Part shown: piece by piece, positions 14,291 to 26,299 of the stretch
Numbering within the stretch: position 1 is the stretch's first letter
How the letters are laid out: every line of letters starts with the position of its first letter
DNA from: Nephrocerus scutellatus
Lineage: Eukaryota > Arthropoda > Insecta > Diptera > Pipunculidae
NCBI GenBank assembly: GCA_947095585.1
Contig: OX352761.1
Span: forward strand, 95,437,333-95,501,332
Length of the DNA: 64,000 nucleotides
Reading direction: 5' to 3'
The notes under the pieces: generated by a model
Databases searched by the model: none
The model's input: the letters and a program-made list of their open reading frames with translations, nothing else
What the model was told of the DNA's origin: nothing
Translations under genes and position numbers: made by a program

Positions 14291-15452
14291 GGAAATAAAA
14301 ACTACCCATAAAAATACAATTTTTCATGTAAATTCTCTAATAGGAGATGGGTATGTGTTAAAATTCGAAGAAAACTGCGCTAATTTTTAAAAAATTTACA
14401 TGGACACCACACGGGGTCAGGGCCCGATCACTCCAACAAACTTACAAAAAGTTTTGTTCATCAGTGATACACATGTGTTTAAAATTTGAAGAAAATCGAG
14501 CTAATTTTAAAAAAATTTATTTGGGCACCAATCGGACCTCAGGGCCTCACTCCAAAAACTTTACAAAAAATGTTGTCCATCGGAGATACAGAGGTGTATA
14601 AAATTTGAAGAAAATCGGGTTAATTTTTTTGAAGAATTTTTATGGGCTCACGACCCCGACCACCAAAATTTTTGCAAAAAGTGTTGTCCATCGGAAATAC
14701 ACACGTATATAAAATTTAAAAAAAAATCGGGTTAATTTTTTTTAAAAAAAATTTGGGGCCCAATGACCCTGGGGCCCGGGGTCTCCAAAATTTTTACAAA
14801 AAGTGTTTTCCATCGGAGATACATACGTATATAAAATTTGAAGAAAATCGGGTTATTTTTTTTTTTTTAATTTTGGAGTCCCACGACCCCGTGGCCCGGG
14901 GTCACCAAATTTTTTACAAAAAGTGTTGTCTATCGGATATACACATGTGTATTAAATTAATTTAATTTTTTATTTTTTTTAAAAAAAAGTTATGGGGCCC
15001 CACGAACCCGGGCCCGGGGTCTCCAAATTTTTTACAAAAAGTGTTGTCTATCGGAGATACACATGTGTATTAAATTTGAAGAAAATCCGGTTCATTTTTT
15101 TAAAAAAAGTTATGGGGCCCCACGAACCCGGGCCCGGGGTCTCCAAAATTTTTACAAAAAGTGTTGTATATCAGAGATACACATGTGTATAAAATTTGAA
15201 GAAAATCGAGTAAAATTTTGTAAAATATTTGTAGGGGAGCCCCCCCGACCCCATAGCCTCAAATTTTAATAGAAAGTGTTGTCTCCGGAAATACACATGT
15301 GTGCAAAATTTCAATAAAATCGGGCTTTGGGAAGTGGGTTAAAAATTGATCGCAAGATTCCACGACAGACATACAGACGTCCGACAGCCGACCGATTTCC
15401 GACCGACATCCGTGCCACGTGAAAGTGAAGTTAATATAGAGAATTTAAAAAA
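14291..15452 (+). repeat. ACATGTG repeat copy with internal ~118-122-bp tandem units
   Basis: The copy starts ACCCATAAAAATACAATTTT and TAAATTCTCTAATAGGAGAT, and ends AGTTAATATAGAGAATTTAA. In between, the block (TTTTACAAAAAGTG, then TCGGAGATACACATGTG, then AAAATTTGAAGAAAATCGGG, then ATGGGGCCCCACGA) recurs about every 118-122 bp, at roughly 14443, 14563, 14674, 14796, 14916, 15034 and 15154. The 3' part has a GACAGACATACAGACGTCCG-type tract. Confidence 0.8.
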
Positions 15453-15462
15453 ACCACATTAG

Positions 15463-16150
15463 TACGAGGGTGGGTCGATAATTCCCTGAAAAATGAAATA
15501 ATACTCTTTTCGGCATAAAAACATTTTATTTTTCAACATAGTCTCCTAGCTCGATACACTTCATCCAACGTTTCTCCAATTTTTTGATGCCCTTCAAATA
15601 ATACGAATTCTCGAGCCCCTCAAAATAAACGTTTGTTTCAGCGATGACCTCTTCATTCGACCCAAATCTCTTAGCTCCAAGCCATTTCTTCATGTTTGGA
15701 AACAAGAAATAATCGCATGGGGTTAAATCTGGGGAATATGCTGGATGAGGCCAGGTGTTCGTAGCCTAACTCATGCAATTTTCCATTGCGACTGCGGACT
15801 TGTGCGCCGGTGCGTTTTCCTGGTGCTTGAATGACCGCACCGAAATTGAGTAAAGCAGTGGTGAATGGTTCCAATCGTTGGTGAAGAGTCCTCATAATAT
15901 TTGTCAAGCTTTTGTTTGGTTTGCGTGATAGTTTTTTTTTTCGCAAAAAATTGTGTTTTATGAGCACTTGAAATTCACTTTTTCCATTTTAACGAAAATG
16001 CTCGTAGGCGTCTATATAAAATGACTGCCACAACAAAACTATTTGACAAATCTGTCAAAAATTTGGGTGCGTTCTTGACAAAAAAATGATAAATTTAAGG
16101 TGACGACACAATTTGTGTTAATTTTCAGAGACTTATTAACCCACCCTTAT
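15463..16150 (-). mobile_element. mariner transposon, internally deleted
   Basis: The terminal inverted repeats CGAGGGTGGGTCGATAATTC (from 15465) and the complement of GGGTGGGTTAATAAGTCTCT (to about 16149) match in most positions, with TA at the edges. On the - strand the transposase starts near 15990 (MEKVNFKCxxKHNFLRKKKL), then jumps to the C-terminal part (QENAPAHKS-like, PHPAYSPDLTPCDYFLFPNM, KKWLGAKRFGSNEEV). The middle, including the first catalytic Asp, is missing and the frame is broken. At about 690 bp, roughly half a normal mariner, it is a non-autonomous deletion derivative. Confidence 0.87.
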
Positions 16151-17860
16151 GATTTGATGCCCACGTATATAGATGATATTTCGTGTGTTTGGCGCGTGTA
16201 AAATAAAATGAAAATACAATTTTCCAAACGATTTTAAGATTTTCTCCCAATTTTAAATTTGTATTCCACACTTCAGTTCACACAGATAATACAGCTCGTA
16301 CATTTGAAGACTTTGTCACTTAAAGTTAGCTGGGACCACAAATAATACCCTCAGCTGAATCAATCGAGCGCTATCGTCGTTTTGTTCGTAATCGTTCTCA
16401 TCGTGATATGGGATATTGCTATCAATATCACTATCTTCCCACTGGAAAAAACCGCTGTATAGAACACAACATTGCTCATCGTTCGACAACGGCTTCGGAT
16501 CAAGGAAATTGCTTCTCTTAAACACCGTCATAAAATGAAAATTATACCAACGCAGTGATATACATATACTATGTTGTTGCCATTATGTGCTAATGGTGGC
16601 GCTAGTTCGTTGCTAACGCCTCCTCGACTCCCTATTCTGTGCTCAATATCTTTTTCACAGCGGCAAGACAGCAGCTATGGCAAATCAACGCGCGTACTTG
16701 CTGCACGTTATACACGAATTTTATTACGTTAAATCGATTCTCTATCGTTTCCATCATCAAACCAGACACCACGCACCACTTTGGATGACTAACATATATG
16801 TTATTTCTTTAAATTATTTTCGAGAATACGCCAATGTACGTAGTGTGAAAATATCCGGTGCCTGGCGTTTCGTTTCTATAATTCGGTCTCAACCGATTTG
16901 GCAATTTAGTAGCTTCCGTCTTTTCATCGTTTTTCGTTAAAGTGGTTTAATGCAAACCCAGAAGCGTTACCAGTGGAACTTTAATTCCAAGAAAAGGTTT
17001 TATCTCTATTTAACTATTTTAATTGTGTTCTTTATGACCTTCATTTTATTTGTCAAAATATGTACCTACTTAAGGTTTCCAAACAATACTTGTAATAATG
17101 AAAACAAAGAAAAAGCCAGGTAATTGCACATGAAGGGAATAAAAAAAAAACGTTTCACACAGCTGATGCCAAACTGGTGACTTCTCCAAGGATTCCATTA
17201 CTATGTTCCTTTCGCTTTTGCCAATAACTTGGCACAGTTTAAGATCAATTCTCTTCTCTTTGAAGCAATCTTATAATTTCTGAAGTCTGGATACTTAGAC
17301 TTGCGACTATAGCCTAGAAACTATGCCAGTTTGCCAACATTAAACAAAACATACAGTCCGGTATGTTGTATTATTGTATTTTATTATTTAAAGGCTCCGA
17401 AGAATCTTTGTCCGGTCTTTCTTGGGATTTTGTTGTTTTTAGAACAAGAAACGCAGGTGAGAAATACACCCATATTTCCGAATTTGTTATTCAAAATATT
17501 CTTATTGCCGATTTCAAATAGAGAAACATCACAACTTCAAACTTTAATCAGGCATCCATTAAGCAACAAAAATCAATTTGTCGCCATTGCTTTAAAATAA
17601 CTTTGGGAATTCGTGCTTTGCTTAAATAGTAGGGCTTTGTGTGCATTAATAAAAATGTACATTACAGAATTTTATATTGCTCAGTTACTCCTTATATCGC
17701 CCCTGCGTCCATCAGCTTCTGCAGATATTTTTTTAACTACAAACGTTACTTACGCCCATACGCCCATACGAATAGAGTCACATTTTGTTTATATTAGTGT
17801 AATAGTATATTAGTTTAAATAAACTAAACATAGAGGCTGGATTCAATCGGAAAACGTGGC
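16151..17860. other. Intron 3 stretch without recognised feature
   Basis: AT-rich DNA; short open frames on both strands show no family resemblance that I can recognise. Confidence 0.5.
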
Positions 17861-17879
17861 TATTTTGCCATGGCCGCCC

Positions 17880-18300
17880 TTTTCATCATAGAATGCGTTT
17901 AGGCCCATCAATCTCGAAAAATTAATGAAGCTGGTAGACAATTTGAAAAGAAGGACGCCTTAATCGAAACTATAACTATATTGAAGTGAATAGCGTTGGT
18001 AAGACAGCTATAGGGTGATGGAATCGATAGCTGAGGGAGGGGACCGATATTAGTGCACAGTAATGGGATAGCTAAGGGAGGGGAGGAAGTGTCGATTCTA
18101 TAGTTTTCCGGGTCGCTAAGGTGAATAGTAATGGTACGACGGCTCTATGGGGATGGGGTCGATAGCTGAGTGGTAAGGGTGACCAATATTAGGGTCAATT
18201 CTATAGTTTTCGCTGAAGTTAATAGCAATGGTTAGACTACAACCGGATGGGTTTAGGGATGAGGACATTGTCGCTCCTACTTTAAATTGGAGAAGGTAAT
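17880..18300 (-). mobile_element. Helitron-derived fragment (non-coding part)
   Basis: The complement of this segment resembles the interior of the Helitron at 55366-56278. Shared features are CATCGACACTAATATCGGTC-like words, alternating CCCCTCCCTCAG / ATCGAC...ATCCCC blocks, and TACCATxxCxATTCA. It lacks both Helitron ends. Confidence 0.5.
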
Positions 18301-18412
18301 TAGTAGCCGTGTCTTAGTGCAATATAAGATTGACATCTGATTTTTGTAATTTGTCCCAGAGCTAATAAATTCTATTTATCCGTCTGTTTCTTAAAACTAT
18401 CTTATTTTAAAC

Positions 18413-18640
18413 TAGTTGCGAGAGAGGGCCATTCTTGCTGCTAAAAATAGAGACATCCGCGTAACAAACAATCAACTACTTGTCATGTTAATAGGCGTAG
18501 TCACTGCATATAAGTCTATCAATACCGCAGTAGATGCTGGTGAGGAAGTTTATCTAACAGAATTCATAAACTCACTTGGTTCGTCTGGATTGGTACCACA
18601 TCGTCTTTTACTTAAAGTGGGATCTCTAATTTTTTTTTAC
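18413..18640 (+). mobile_element. Helitron helicase (PIF1-like) fragment
   Basis: The + strand reads RERAILAAKNRDIRVTNNQL, then YKSINTAVDAGEEV, LTEFINSLGSSGL, PHRLLLKVGS. This is the C-terminal part of the PIF1-type helicase of Helitron Rep/Hel proteins. After KVGS the frame shifts, and a weaker remnant (RNLDLLK...) continues before the flanking repeat. No Rep domain is present, so the piece is dead. Confidence 0.8.
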
Positions 18641-18689
18641 TACGCAATCTCGACTTATTGAAAGTGCAATGCAATGTTATCCTGCAATT

Positions 18690-19245
18690 TGTTGATTTTG
18701 CCAAAACTTTGCAACGGCGCAACGTGTGCAACTTTGCACACGTGTGTATTTTCCATGACAACACATTTCTATTAAAATTAGGAACCCCTCGGGCCTCGCG
18801 GTAGGGGGGGCTTCCACACAAATTTTTACAAAACTTATCCGATTTTCTTCAAATTTTATACGCATGTGTATCTCGGATGGACAACACTTTTTGTAAAAAT
18901 TAAGAAGTGATCGGGCCTCGGTGTCGGAGGAACTGCAAATTGTGAATCCCCGGTTAGAGAATTTACACGGAGAATTTTAATTTTTATGGGTTGTTTTATT
19001 AATAATATTTTTCAACTGCCCTCAATTAAGTGATATTACTATTTCACCCATTTTAAATTCTCTATATGAACTTCACGTGCCGATGTGTTTGTTTGCTTGT
19101 TTGTTAGCTGGCTGACGGAACCTTGTGACCAATTTTTAATACGCTTCTAAAGCCAGATTTTATTCAAACTTTGCACAGATGTGTATCTCCAATGACAACA
19201 CTTTCTGAAAAAATTCGAAAGTGGCCGAGGGCCGAGCGTCCCATC
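18690..19245 (-). repeat. ACATGTG dispersed repeat, one or two antisense copies
   Basis: The complementary core words are present: TTGCACACGTGTGTAT, CCGATTTTCTTCAAATTTTA, CGCATGTGTATCTC and GTTAGAGAATTTAC, ending TTTTTATGGGTTGTTTT near 18993. A second partial copy starts TAAATTCTCTATATGAACTT (19055) and runs to about 19245 through TTGCACAGATGTGTATCTCC. Confidence 0.7.
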
Positions 19246-19254
19246 TTTTTAAAA

Positions 19255-19720
19255 ACTATTATTTAACTTTTAACCACCACCACCACCACACGACCTAGAA
19301 GCTGAAATTTTGTAAGTGATGTGTCGAATTTTATTTCGACTTCTTTGAGGTCCTTTTTTACCACCTTCAACACGACCTAGAGAGCTAAAATATTGTGAGT
19401 GTCTAAGTTCAAAAAAACATTTTTTATATTCCGGGTATGACGCATGCGGCGTGTCGCGTGTGATGTGTAGACATTTTTTTTCTCGACTTCTTTGAGGTCC
19501 TTTTTAACAACCTAACACACGACCTAGATAACAGAAATTTGTGAGTGTCTATGATGCGTGTCGCGTTTCGCGCGTGGCGCGTGTGATGGGTTGAAATCGC
19601 GCCATTTTCCCGTTTTTTTAAGGTCTGTTGTAACCATCTTTCGCACGAACTAGAGGGCTAAAATTTTGTGAGCAGCTCAATTTCAGGGACCCATGTTTAT
19701 ATCCCGCGTTTGCCACGTGT
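19255..19720 (+). repeat. Imperfect tandem array around CACGACCTAGA / CTTCTTTGAGGTCC
   Basis: Four diverged units contain GACTTCTTTGAGGTCCTTTT or a remnant, then ACACGACCTAGAGAGCTAAA-like text, then TTTTGTGAGTGTCT. Units are spaced about 85-145 bp apart. Between them lie GCGTGTCGCGTG-type stretches. The complement of the TTGAGGTCC word also occurs alone near 7083. Confidence 0.65.
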
Positions 19721-20640
19721 CGCGAGTATCGTGTGGCGAAAGAAAGATAATTCCGGTTTACAAATTTCCTAGAGGTATAAATCGCGAAAAACGGTTGCAA
19801 AAAATATGGCCTCAATCAAGTGATTGGGAGTTAGACAACCATATAAAATCTCTTCTTGAAATATTAAGAATAGTAGATAGTCCTACGAATTGATAATACT
19901 CGTTTTAAATGTAAAATGCCTACATTTTCGCTTAATATAAATTGTGAAAAACTAAAAGTCACATTCTTTTTTCCATTAACACACAACTACTTTTTAAGAT
20001 TTGGGAAGGCATAATGGAATGTAGCAAATATATTTCTACCTCTCATAATTATGTTCATCGAAACTAAAATCCTTCCGCGTCATTGTTATCGTTGTTTTAG
20101 CGGCGGCGAAAGGCGGTCGGACAGATGTATCACATGACCATGGTTTGTTGTCCTGTGTTATGTGCTCTGTGCTAAGTGTAATTTTTGTAAGGTCGTATTT
20201 CGCAATTCTCTCTGCATCTATCACCCCTCCTTGTATATGGGACACTTTTAAGATTGTCGATAGCTAATCTGAAACGTTGCTACATCATTCAAACCCATTA
20301 TCTTTAACCTTATCATCGTAGTGTAAACATCAACTGAAATGTGTTTTATGTTTGTTATGTGAAGTGTGATGCACGACGAACGCACCAAAACCAACTATTA
20401 TTGAGCGAAACGAGATTATTTGTTTGGTCAACAACTCGCTGGGAATTTAAGTTTAGTGAAACAATAGACAAAGTGCAGGGTGTGAACGATGTAATTGTAT
20501 CTGATAATGCTTCTGCTTGGCTGTATTTCATTTCATGATGTGATGCGATTCAGTCCGATTGAAATGTATATGCTGATTTCAAACCATTTTATATAAAAAG
20601 GTTGGTAATTTACTTAAGCAAGATAATATCCCTATTTTAT
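19721..20640. other. Intron 3 stretch without recognised feature
   Basis: No transposon domain or repeat was identified. Small open frames here are not recognised. Confidence 0.5.
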
Positions 20641-20647
20641 TTATTAC

Positions 20648-23176
20648 ATCATCATCATCATATTTGGCTCTACAACAGGTGTCCGGTCCTGGCCTCCCGC
20701 AAAAAATCTCTCCACCGGTCCCGATTTCGAGCCGATGTCATTCAGTTTGGCATCCCTTAATTCTGGGCGTCCTAGTCTACGCCATCCTTCCAGCATAGGC
20801 TTGGCCGGCCTCGCTATCGTGTTCCATAAATCCTACCGCAAATGACTTTCCGAGCAGCATCCTCTTCGCTCATGCGAGCTAGGTATCCTGCCCACCGGAG
20901 CCTACCGAGCTTAATTTTCTTCACGATGTCGCGGTAACGCTCGTAGACCTCATCATTATAAAGTCTCCGGAATCGTCCTTCCTCACATACGGGGCCAACA
21001 ATTCTCCGTAAGACTTTTCTCTCGAACGCGGCTAAGAGGTCAGAATGCTTTATGCTAAGCACCCAAGTCTTGGATCCATATGTAAGTAGCGTATGACCAT
21101 TGTCTTATATACCAGCAGCTTGGATGTTATGGTTAAATTCCTGGATTTGAAGAGTCTTGACGGACTATAGTAGTCTTTGTTGGCTTTAAGCACCCGTGCG
21201 CGTATTTTTGGTTTCATGCCCTTATCGGCTGCTACAGTTGACCCGAGATAGTTAAAGGATTGCACTACTTTAAATTCACGCTCCACTATTTAAATTGAGA
21301 GACCAATGTTGGATCTTCTACTCGCAGACGTGGCCACCATGTACTTTGTTTTGCTCTCATTTATGTGCAGTCCCAGATTTCGTGCCGCCCGCTCGATCAC
21401 TTTCTCCAACGCCAGGTTGAAGAGGACGCAGGCCAGTCCATCCCCTTGCCGGAGCCCGTTATAGATGTTGAATGGGCTTGATAGTGGTCCGGATATTTTT
21501 ACTTGGCTTATGACATTGGTCATGTCATTGGTCAACCTACATAGTCGTGTCAGTTTATTTGGTATGCCGAATTCTCTCATGGCTTTATAAAGTTCTACTC
21601 TGGCTATGCTACCTTAGGCGGCTTTAAAGTCTATAAAAAGACATTTTTCTATCACCTGCCTTAGGGTGTAAATCTGATCAGTTGTTGATTTGCCTGGGAT
21701 GAAGCCACGCTGGTATGGACCAATGATGACTGTAGCGTATGGGGCTATCCTGTTTTGAAGGATAGAGGAGAAAATCTTATACGTGGTACTCAACAACGTT
21801 ATACCACGATAATTGCTGCAGGTTGTGATATCTCCTTTCTTGTGTATGGGGCACAGGATGCCTCTTCGCCAGTCTCCTGGCATCGCTTCTTCCTCCCATA
21901 CTTGCACTATTAGTTCATGAATTGCTTCCTGTTTTAATTAGCTCCGCTGGGATACCATCAGATCTTATTATTTTTGAGCCGATTTATATTCATTTTCGCG
22001 TGCCCGCGTTCTATGTTCGATTGTTCGATGAGATTGTCATCGAACCAGTCGTTCCGATCTCTACGACTACTGCCAAAGATGGAGTCAGCAGCACTAATGA
22101 CAGTATTCTTAAGGCGTGTCCATTTCTCTTCTACGCCCGGCATCTCAGCCCCAGGACTGACTCTTCATGCATTTAGGGCAAGTCCTATCGCTTGACCGTA
22201 GTTGTTTCTGGTCTCTTCGTTGCGAAGGGCAGCCATGTTGACTCGAATCTGATTCGCGGATGCTGTCTTTCTTGATGATGCAATCCGCGCTCGGAGCACC
22301 ATACCAACAAGATAGTGGTCCGAGTCGACGTTGGCACCTCGGTACGTTCGTACCGTCATCAGATTCGGGTTGTGGCGGCAGTCTATGAACACGTGGTCTA
22401 TCTGGTTGCGAGTGGCTCCATCAGGAGATACCCAGGTGGCTTTGTGGATATTTTTACGCGCAAACCTTGTACTCGCAACGACCAAATTATTGCTTGCTGC
22501 CAACGCTATGACTCGTCCATTGTCATAAGTGTTCTCGTGTAAGCTATGGGTGCCAATGTACTGCCTGAATACTGGCTCCCTACCTATTTTAGCATTCATA
22601 TCCCCCAGAATGATTTTTACATCATACTGAGGGCAGGCATGGAGTTCCCGTTCGACTGATTCAATTAATCCTGTTTTTTCATCATCTGGGGAATCCTCTG
22701 TAGGTGCGTGAGCGTTTATGAGGCTTATGTTTTTAAAATTGCCCCGCACGCGAAGGGTACATAGCCGTTCATTTACTGCATTAAAGCCGATAACGTTGGG
22801 TTTCATTCTTATGCTGACTAGAAACCCCCCGAGCACATGATGTCTTCCATGACAGCTGTAATAAATGTCATGTTCTGATTTTTGTAACACACCATTCCCT
22901 GTCCACCGCATCTCCAGAATTGCTGTTAACTCAGCATTATATTTGGACAGGGTATCGGCTAGCTGTTTTGCAGCTCGAGATCTATACAATGAGCGCACGT
23001 TCCATGAGAAAATTTATAAATCGTTTAGCCGTTTTCGTTGCCGTGGTCGTCATCGTTCATCAGTGTATCCGAGGCTGATTTTGGGTTCCGTTATATGTTG
23101 TTTTTTACTGGCGAGGTTATTGGCCTCGCGCCAACCTTACTTTTAAGGGACTAGCCCGGTCATTTTGCTTTTCCTG
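20648..23176 (-). mobile_element. RTE-like non-LTR retrotransposon, copy B
   Basis: This antisense LINE fills the 3' end of intron 3. The 3' tail is a TGATGATGATGA run (complement at 20648-20661). From 5' to 3' on the - strand there is a complete endonuclease (22998-22165), reverse transcriptase motifs 0-2 (21907-21614, GILCPIHKKGDITTCSNYRG), the NGLRQGDGLACVLFNLALEK block (within 21580-21290) and the C-terminal RGRPSLRWKD block near 20700-20815. The catalytic YADD segment is deleted between LEKVI and ERAARNLGLHINES. The 5' end is truncated compared with copies A and D. Confidence 0.88.
22165..22998 (-). pseudogene. APE-type endonuclease domain of RTE copy B (277-codon open frame)
   Basis: This is the endonuclease that nicks target DNA to prime LINE reverse transcription. 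Motifs in order are ILEMRWTGNG with the metal-binding Glu, INAHAPTEDS, ILGDMNAKIG, HKATWVSPDGATRNQIDHVF, and VDSDHYLVGMV with the catalytic Asp-His pair. The frame is intact across the whole domain, the best-preserved endonuclease of the seven copies. The downstream reverse transcriptase is broken, so the element is not mobile by itself. Confidence 0.85.
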
Positions 23177-23222
23177 TACTTAAAATTTAAATTTGAACAA
23201 TATTTGTTGTTTTTGTTTTCAG

Positions 23223-23333
23223 GATCGCAGCAACGCTCAGTCATCTTGCGCAGGCCTATTTATTGCATCACATATTGGATTTGATTTTCCCGGAGTCTGG
23301 ATGCATGTGGATATGGCAACTCCAGTTCATTGT
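23223..23333 (+). CDS. grsm: NPEPL1-type aminopeptidase, fourth visible exon
   Basis: The acceptor TTTTCAG ends at 23222 and the donor GTAAGT starts at 23334. The 37 codons read DRSNAQSSCAGLFIASHIGF then DFPGVWMHVDMATPVHC, the conserved C-terminal part of the catalytic domain. The exon lies only about 50 bp downstream of the 5' edge of an antisense RTE-like LINE, so almost no ancestral intron separates the two. Phase is 0 on both sides. Confidence 0.92.
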
Positions 23334-23599
23334 GTAAGTCAATTTTATGTTCTTTCGTTTAAAAACATTAAAACAAAAACTAAACTCCATACAATTAACA
23401 AAGAACTATAAAAAATGATGTTTTTTTTTATAAATTACATCTTAAAGGTATTGAGTTCATATTTAATCATAATCAACTCTCACTTTTATCGTCACAGTAA
23501 CATATCCATCGATTTAATTCATGACTTGGCTTTGACATTCAATAATGCAAACGAAAATCTATAAATAACACGATTTATTTTTTAAGGATAAGCCCATAT

Positions 23600-26020
23600 G
23601 GCAGACACTGCGGCCTAAAAGAACAAAAAATTATTTCATACGGTGATTTTATTATAAGAGACTCACCATCTCCCTAGTGAAGGATAGTATGTCCTTAGTA
23701 GGAGAATTCCTCAACTCCGCTTTCGAGCATATTTCCTTTTGAAAAATACGTCTCATTAACCAAATTATTGCTGGGCATTCTCAGAGAATGTGCTCAGATG
23801 ACTCAACATCTTCCCAGCATTACCAATTAATTAAGGTAATATCGCAAGCCACAATGACCTGTTAGGAAACTTACCAGCTTCCTAATGCTGTCCCTATTTA
23901 GATTAAGGACTTCCTTGTAGGAAAAGAGTCTGATCAATTGTTTGGATTGCCTCAGCCCCGGGACGTTATCCCAGTGAGCCAGTTTGTGTTCCCAACAATT
24001 TATCAGTGCTGTGGAGGCAGCCCAGTTGACACCATAGTAGGGTTCAAGTCATATGAACGCAGACTCTAAGCCAGATCTACCTAGTTCGTCTGCAGATTCG
24101 TTGCCTGCAATTCCCTGATGACCAGGGACCGAACCGAGTTTCACTCTGTTGCGTCTGGCAAGAGATGGCATTGCATCGTAGCAGTCCTTGACTGATAACG
24201 ACTCCATTAAATTGGACGACAGCGCTTTAAGTGCTGCCGGGCGTCCAGTGCCGGAACACCATTGCACCATTGATGGCCGCGTAAGTGATATTAGGTCTAA
24301 CCTTCATTGTATACATCTAATGTATCATTTTAGGATTTAGCTCCCAAGTTCTGCCGTAGGGGCGTCTACTGGCCCACAAGGCCCTAGTGGCGCGTTCTAT
24401 GGTGGACTTGATTGGGAGAAAACACTTTTCCTTGGGGAACATCCATTAACTGCAAGATAGTAAAGGACACCTTCTGTGCTTTTGCCTTTACTGTACGCAT
24501 ACTGACTTGAGTGCAGAGGGTTAGACAATTCAAACCGGCCCTTAATATGAACATCAATGAGTCTCTCTCTCCATGGTTTGTGACTGGCCAATATTTTATC
24601 TGGACTGAAGATATCTTTTATTACCCTATTAGTAATACAGACCCTTTGGTCAGATGTGTTCGGGTACCTCTATGGTGCACGAGTAGACGAAACTGGGAAA
24701 TGAACCTGGAGTAGAGTTCTGATTGTATCCTCACTGTTCGACGTGTAGGTGCCATCGGCCTTTTTTTTAATAACCTTTTTTTTTTGTTTGTTTGTCTGAT
24801 CCTTAACTAATGCGTTGTGAATTCGTGCCACTACTGGCATTTCAACAATGTTTTTGCAGCATTTCCTCCATGTGTCACGTTTGGATCGTCTTAATTCAGA
24901 GTTGTACTCTGTAAGGGCGTACCTATATTCGTCCCAACTCTTCGTGCGTTTAGCAGCGTTCAAGAGTTTCTTAGCTCTCTTCCTAAGCTTTGCCAGATGG
25001 TCATTATAGGAAGTGAGTAACACATCATTTAATTGGTACGCGCCTCATCAAGATCCCATGTTGACTCTATAGACATGACAAGCATATCCAATTTAGAGAG
25101 GACAAGCTCCCGATACAGATTCCAGTCCGTAGACTTAGGGTCGTTTCTAGAAGAAGCATGTGTTAGTTTGCCGGGAATGTCAAACCTGATGTGCCGATGG
25201 TCTGACAGCGAGGCTTCGTCAGATACATTCTAGTTTTCAACAATGTTTGAGATTAATGGACTGGCGAGTGTGAGGTCAAGTACCTCTTCGCAGATTGCAT
25301 TTATAAAGGTAGGTATATAGCCCTTATTTAGGATTTCTACATTATTACTAATAAGATATCATCCCTTTTATTGATGGCCCTGCTGCTTTAGAACTCATGA
25401 TGTGCATTGGCATCGCAACCTATGAGGTACTGGAGGCTTCTGCTCTGACAGTGCTCTATTAGCTCCTGCACCTTTGTTGGCGGAATGTTGTCGCCGTCGC
25501 CGGGGAAGTATGCCGCACGATATTATGGTTCTCCTCTTGGTCGGAACTTCCACTTGCAGGGCCACCAGGTCCTTTGTTATAAATTCTGGAATTGGATAAA
25601 AGTTAATTCTCGTGCTGATCAGCATGCCCTTCGGCACTGGTGATCGAAGAGAATGTTTTTACAACCCGTTTAGCGGTGGATTTACCGGAACTGCTGGGAC
25701 TGGCATGCCCAGTGGCACTGCTTGTCGAGCTAGCGACTTCCTCTTTGTCAGAGTTACAACGGCCATACCTTGAGACCTTATCGGTGCTCTTAAGGATCAA
25801 CTTAACCTGGCCAAAATGGTTGTTTACAATACCTTTGCAGGTATTTAGCCTTACCATGGAGGCGTCATCTATCGCCAGTACGAGTTGAAGGAGCGCACCT
25901 TCCTTCTTCCTCTGCACTATCTTCCATGAATTGGCTTGCAAATTGGCAATAGTTTTCTTTCCCCGTTGTGTCCTCTTCTCTGCCTTAATAACGGAAAGCA
26001 TGGGATTTCGACGTTAACAA
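23600..26020 (-). mobile_element. R1/LOA-like LINE relic filling intron 4
   Basis: Read on the - strand, the order is: end of ORF1 (26001-25603, NHFGQVKLILKSTDKVSRYG), endonuclease piece (25637-25395, TKDLVALQVEVPTKRRTIIS), the linker before the RT (25023-24670, YNSELRRSKRDTWRKCCKNI, KKADGTYTSNSEDT), an RT scrap (24591-24397, SQYAYSKGKSTEGVLYYLAV), RNase H (24270-24049, SVPGHQGIAGNESADELG) and 3' UTR to about 23600. The order matches an ORF1-EN-RT-RH element, but large blocks of RT are deleted. Confidence 0.82.
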
Positions 26021-26167
26021 AGGGCATAGCGTGGGGTTAGGAAATTAAAGAGAGAAAAATATGAGATGTGTACGCACCTGGGTCTTCTATGTGTTGTTTA
26101 TTGTTAGGTTTTAGTTGTCTTTATGTTTTCACAGCGCGTTTTTATTTAATTTTGTGTTTCTTTACAG

Positions 26168-26299
26168 GGCGAACGTGCTACTGGTTATGGGGTAGCTCTG
26201 CTCTTGGCACTCTTTGGAAACCACACCAATTGCTCGATGTTGCAGTCGATCGCTCCATGCGAATCGGAGCCACCATCGAAACGAATCTGCCGCGATTAA
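26168..26299 (+). CDS. grsm: NPEPL1-type aminopeptidase, last exon and stop
   Basis: The acceptor TTTACAG ends at 26167. The exon reads GERATGYGVALLLALFG, the conserved C-terminal helix, followed by a less conserved tail ending ...KRICRD and TAA at 26297-26299. This gives 43 residues. The tail after LALFG is rich in Ser, Pro and Cys and is expected to vary between species. The visible exons add up to about 350 residues with no internal stop or frameshift, so the gene appears functional despite its repeat-filled introns. Confidence 0.92.
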   Translation, partial: GERATGYGVALLLALFGNHTNCSMLQSIAPCESEPPSKRICRD

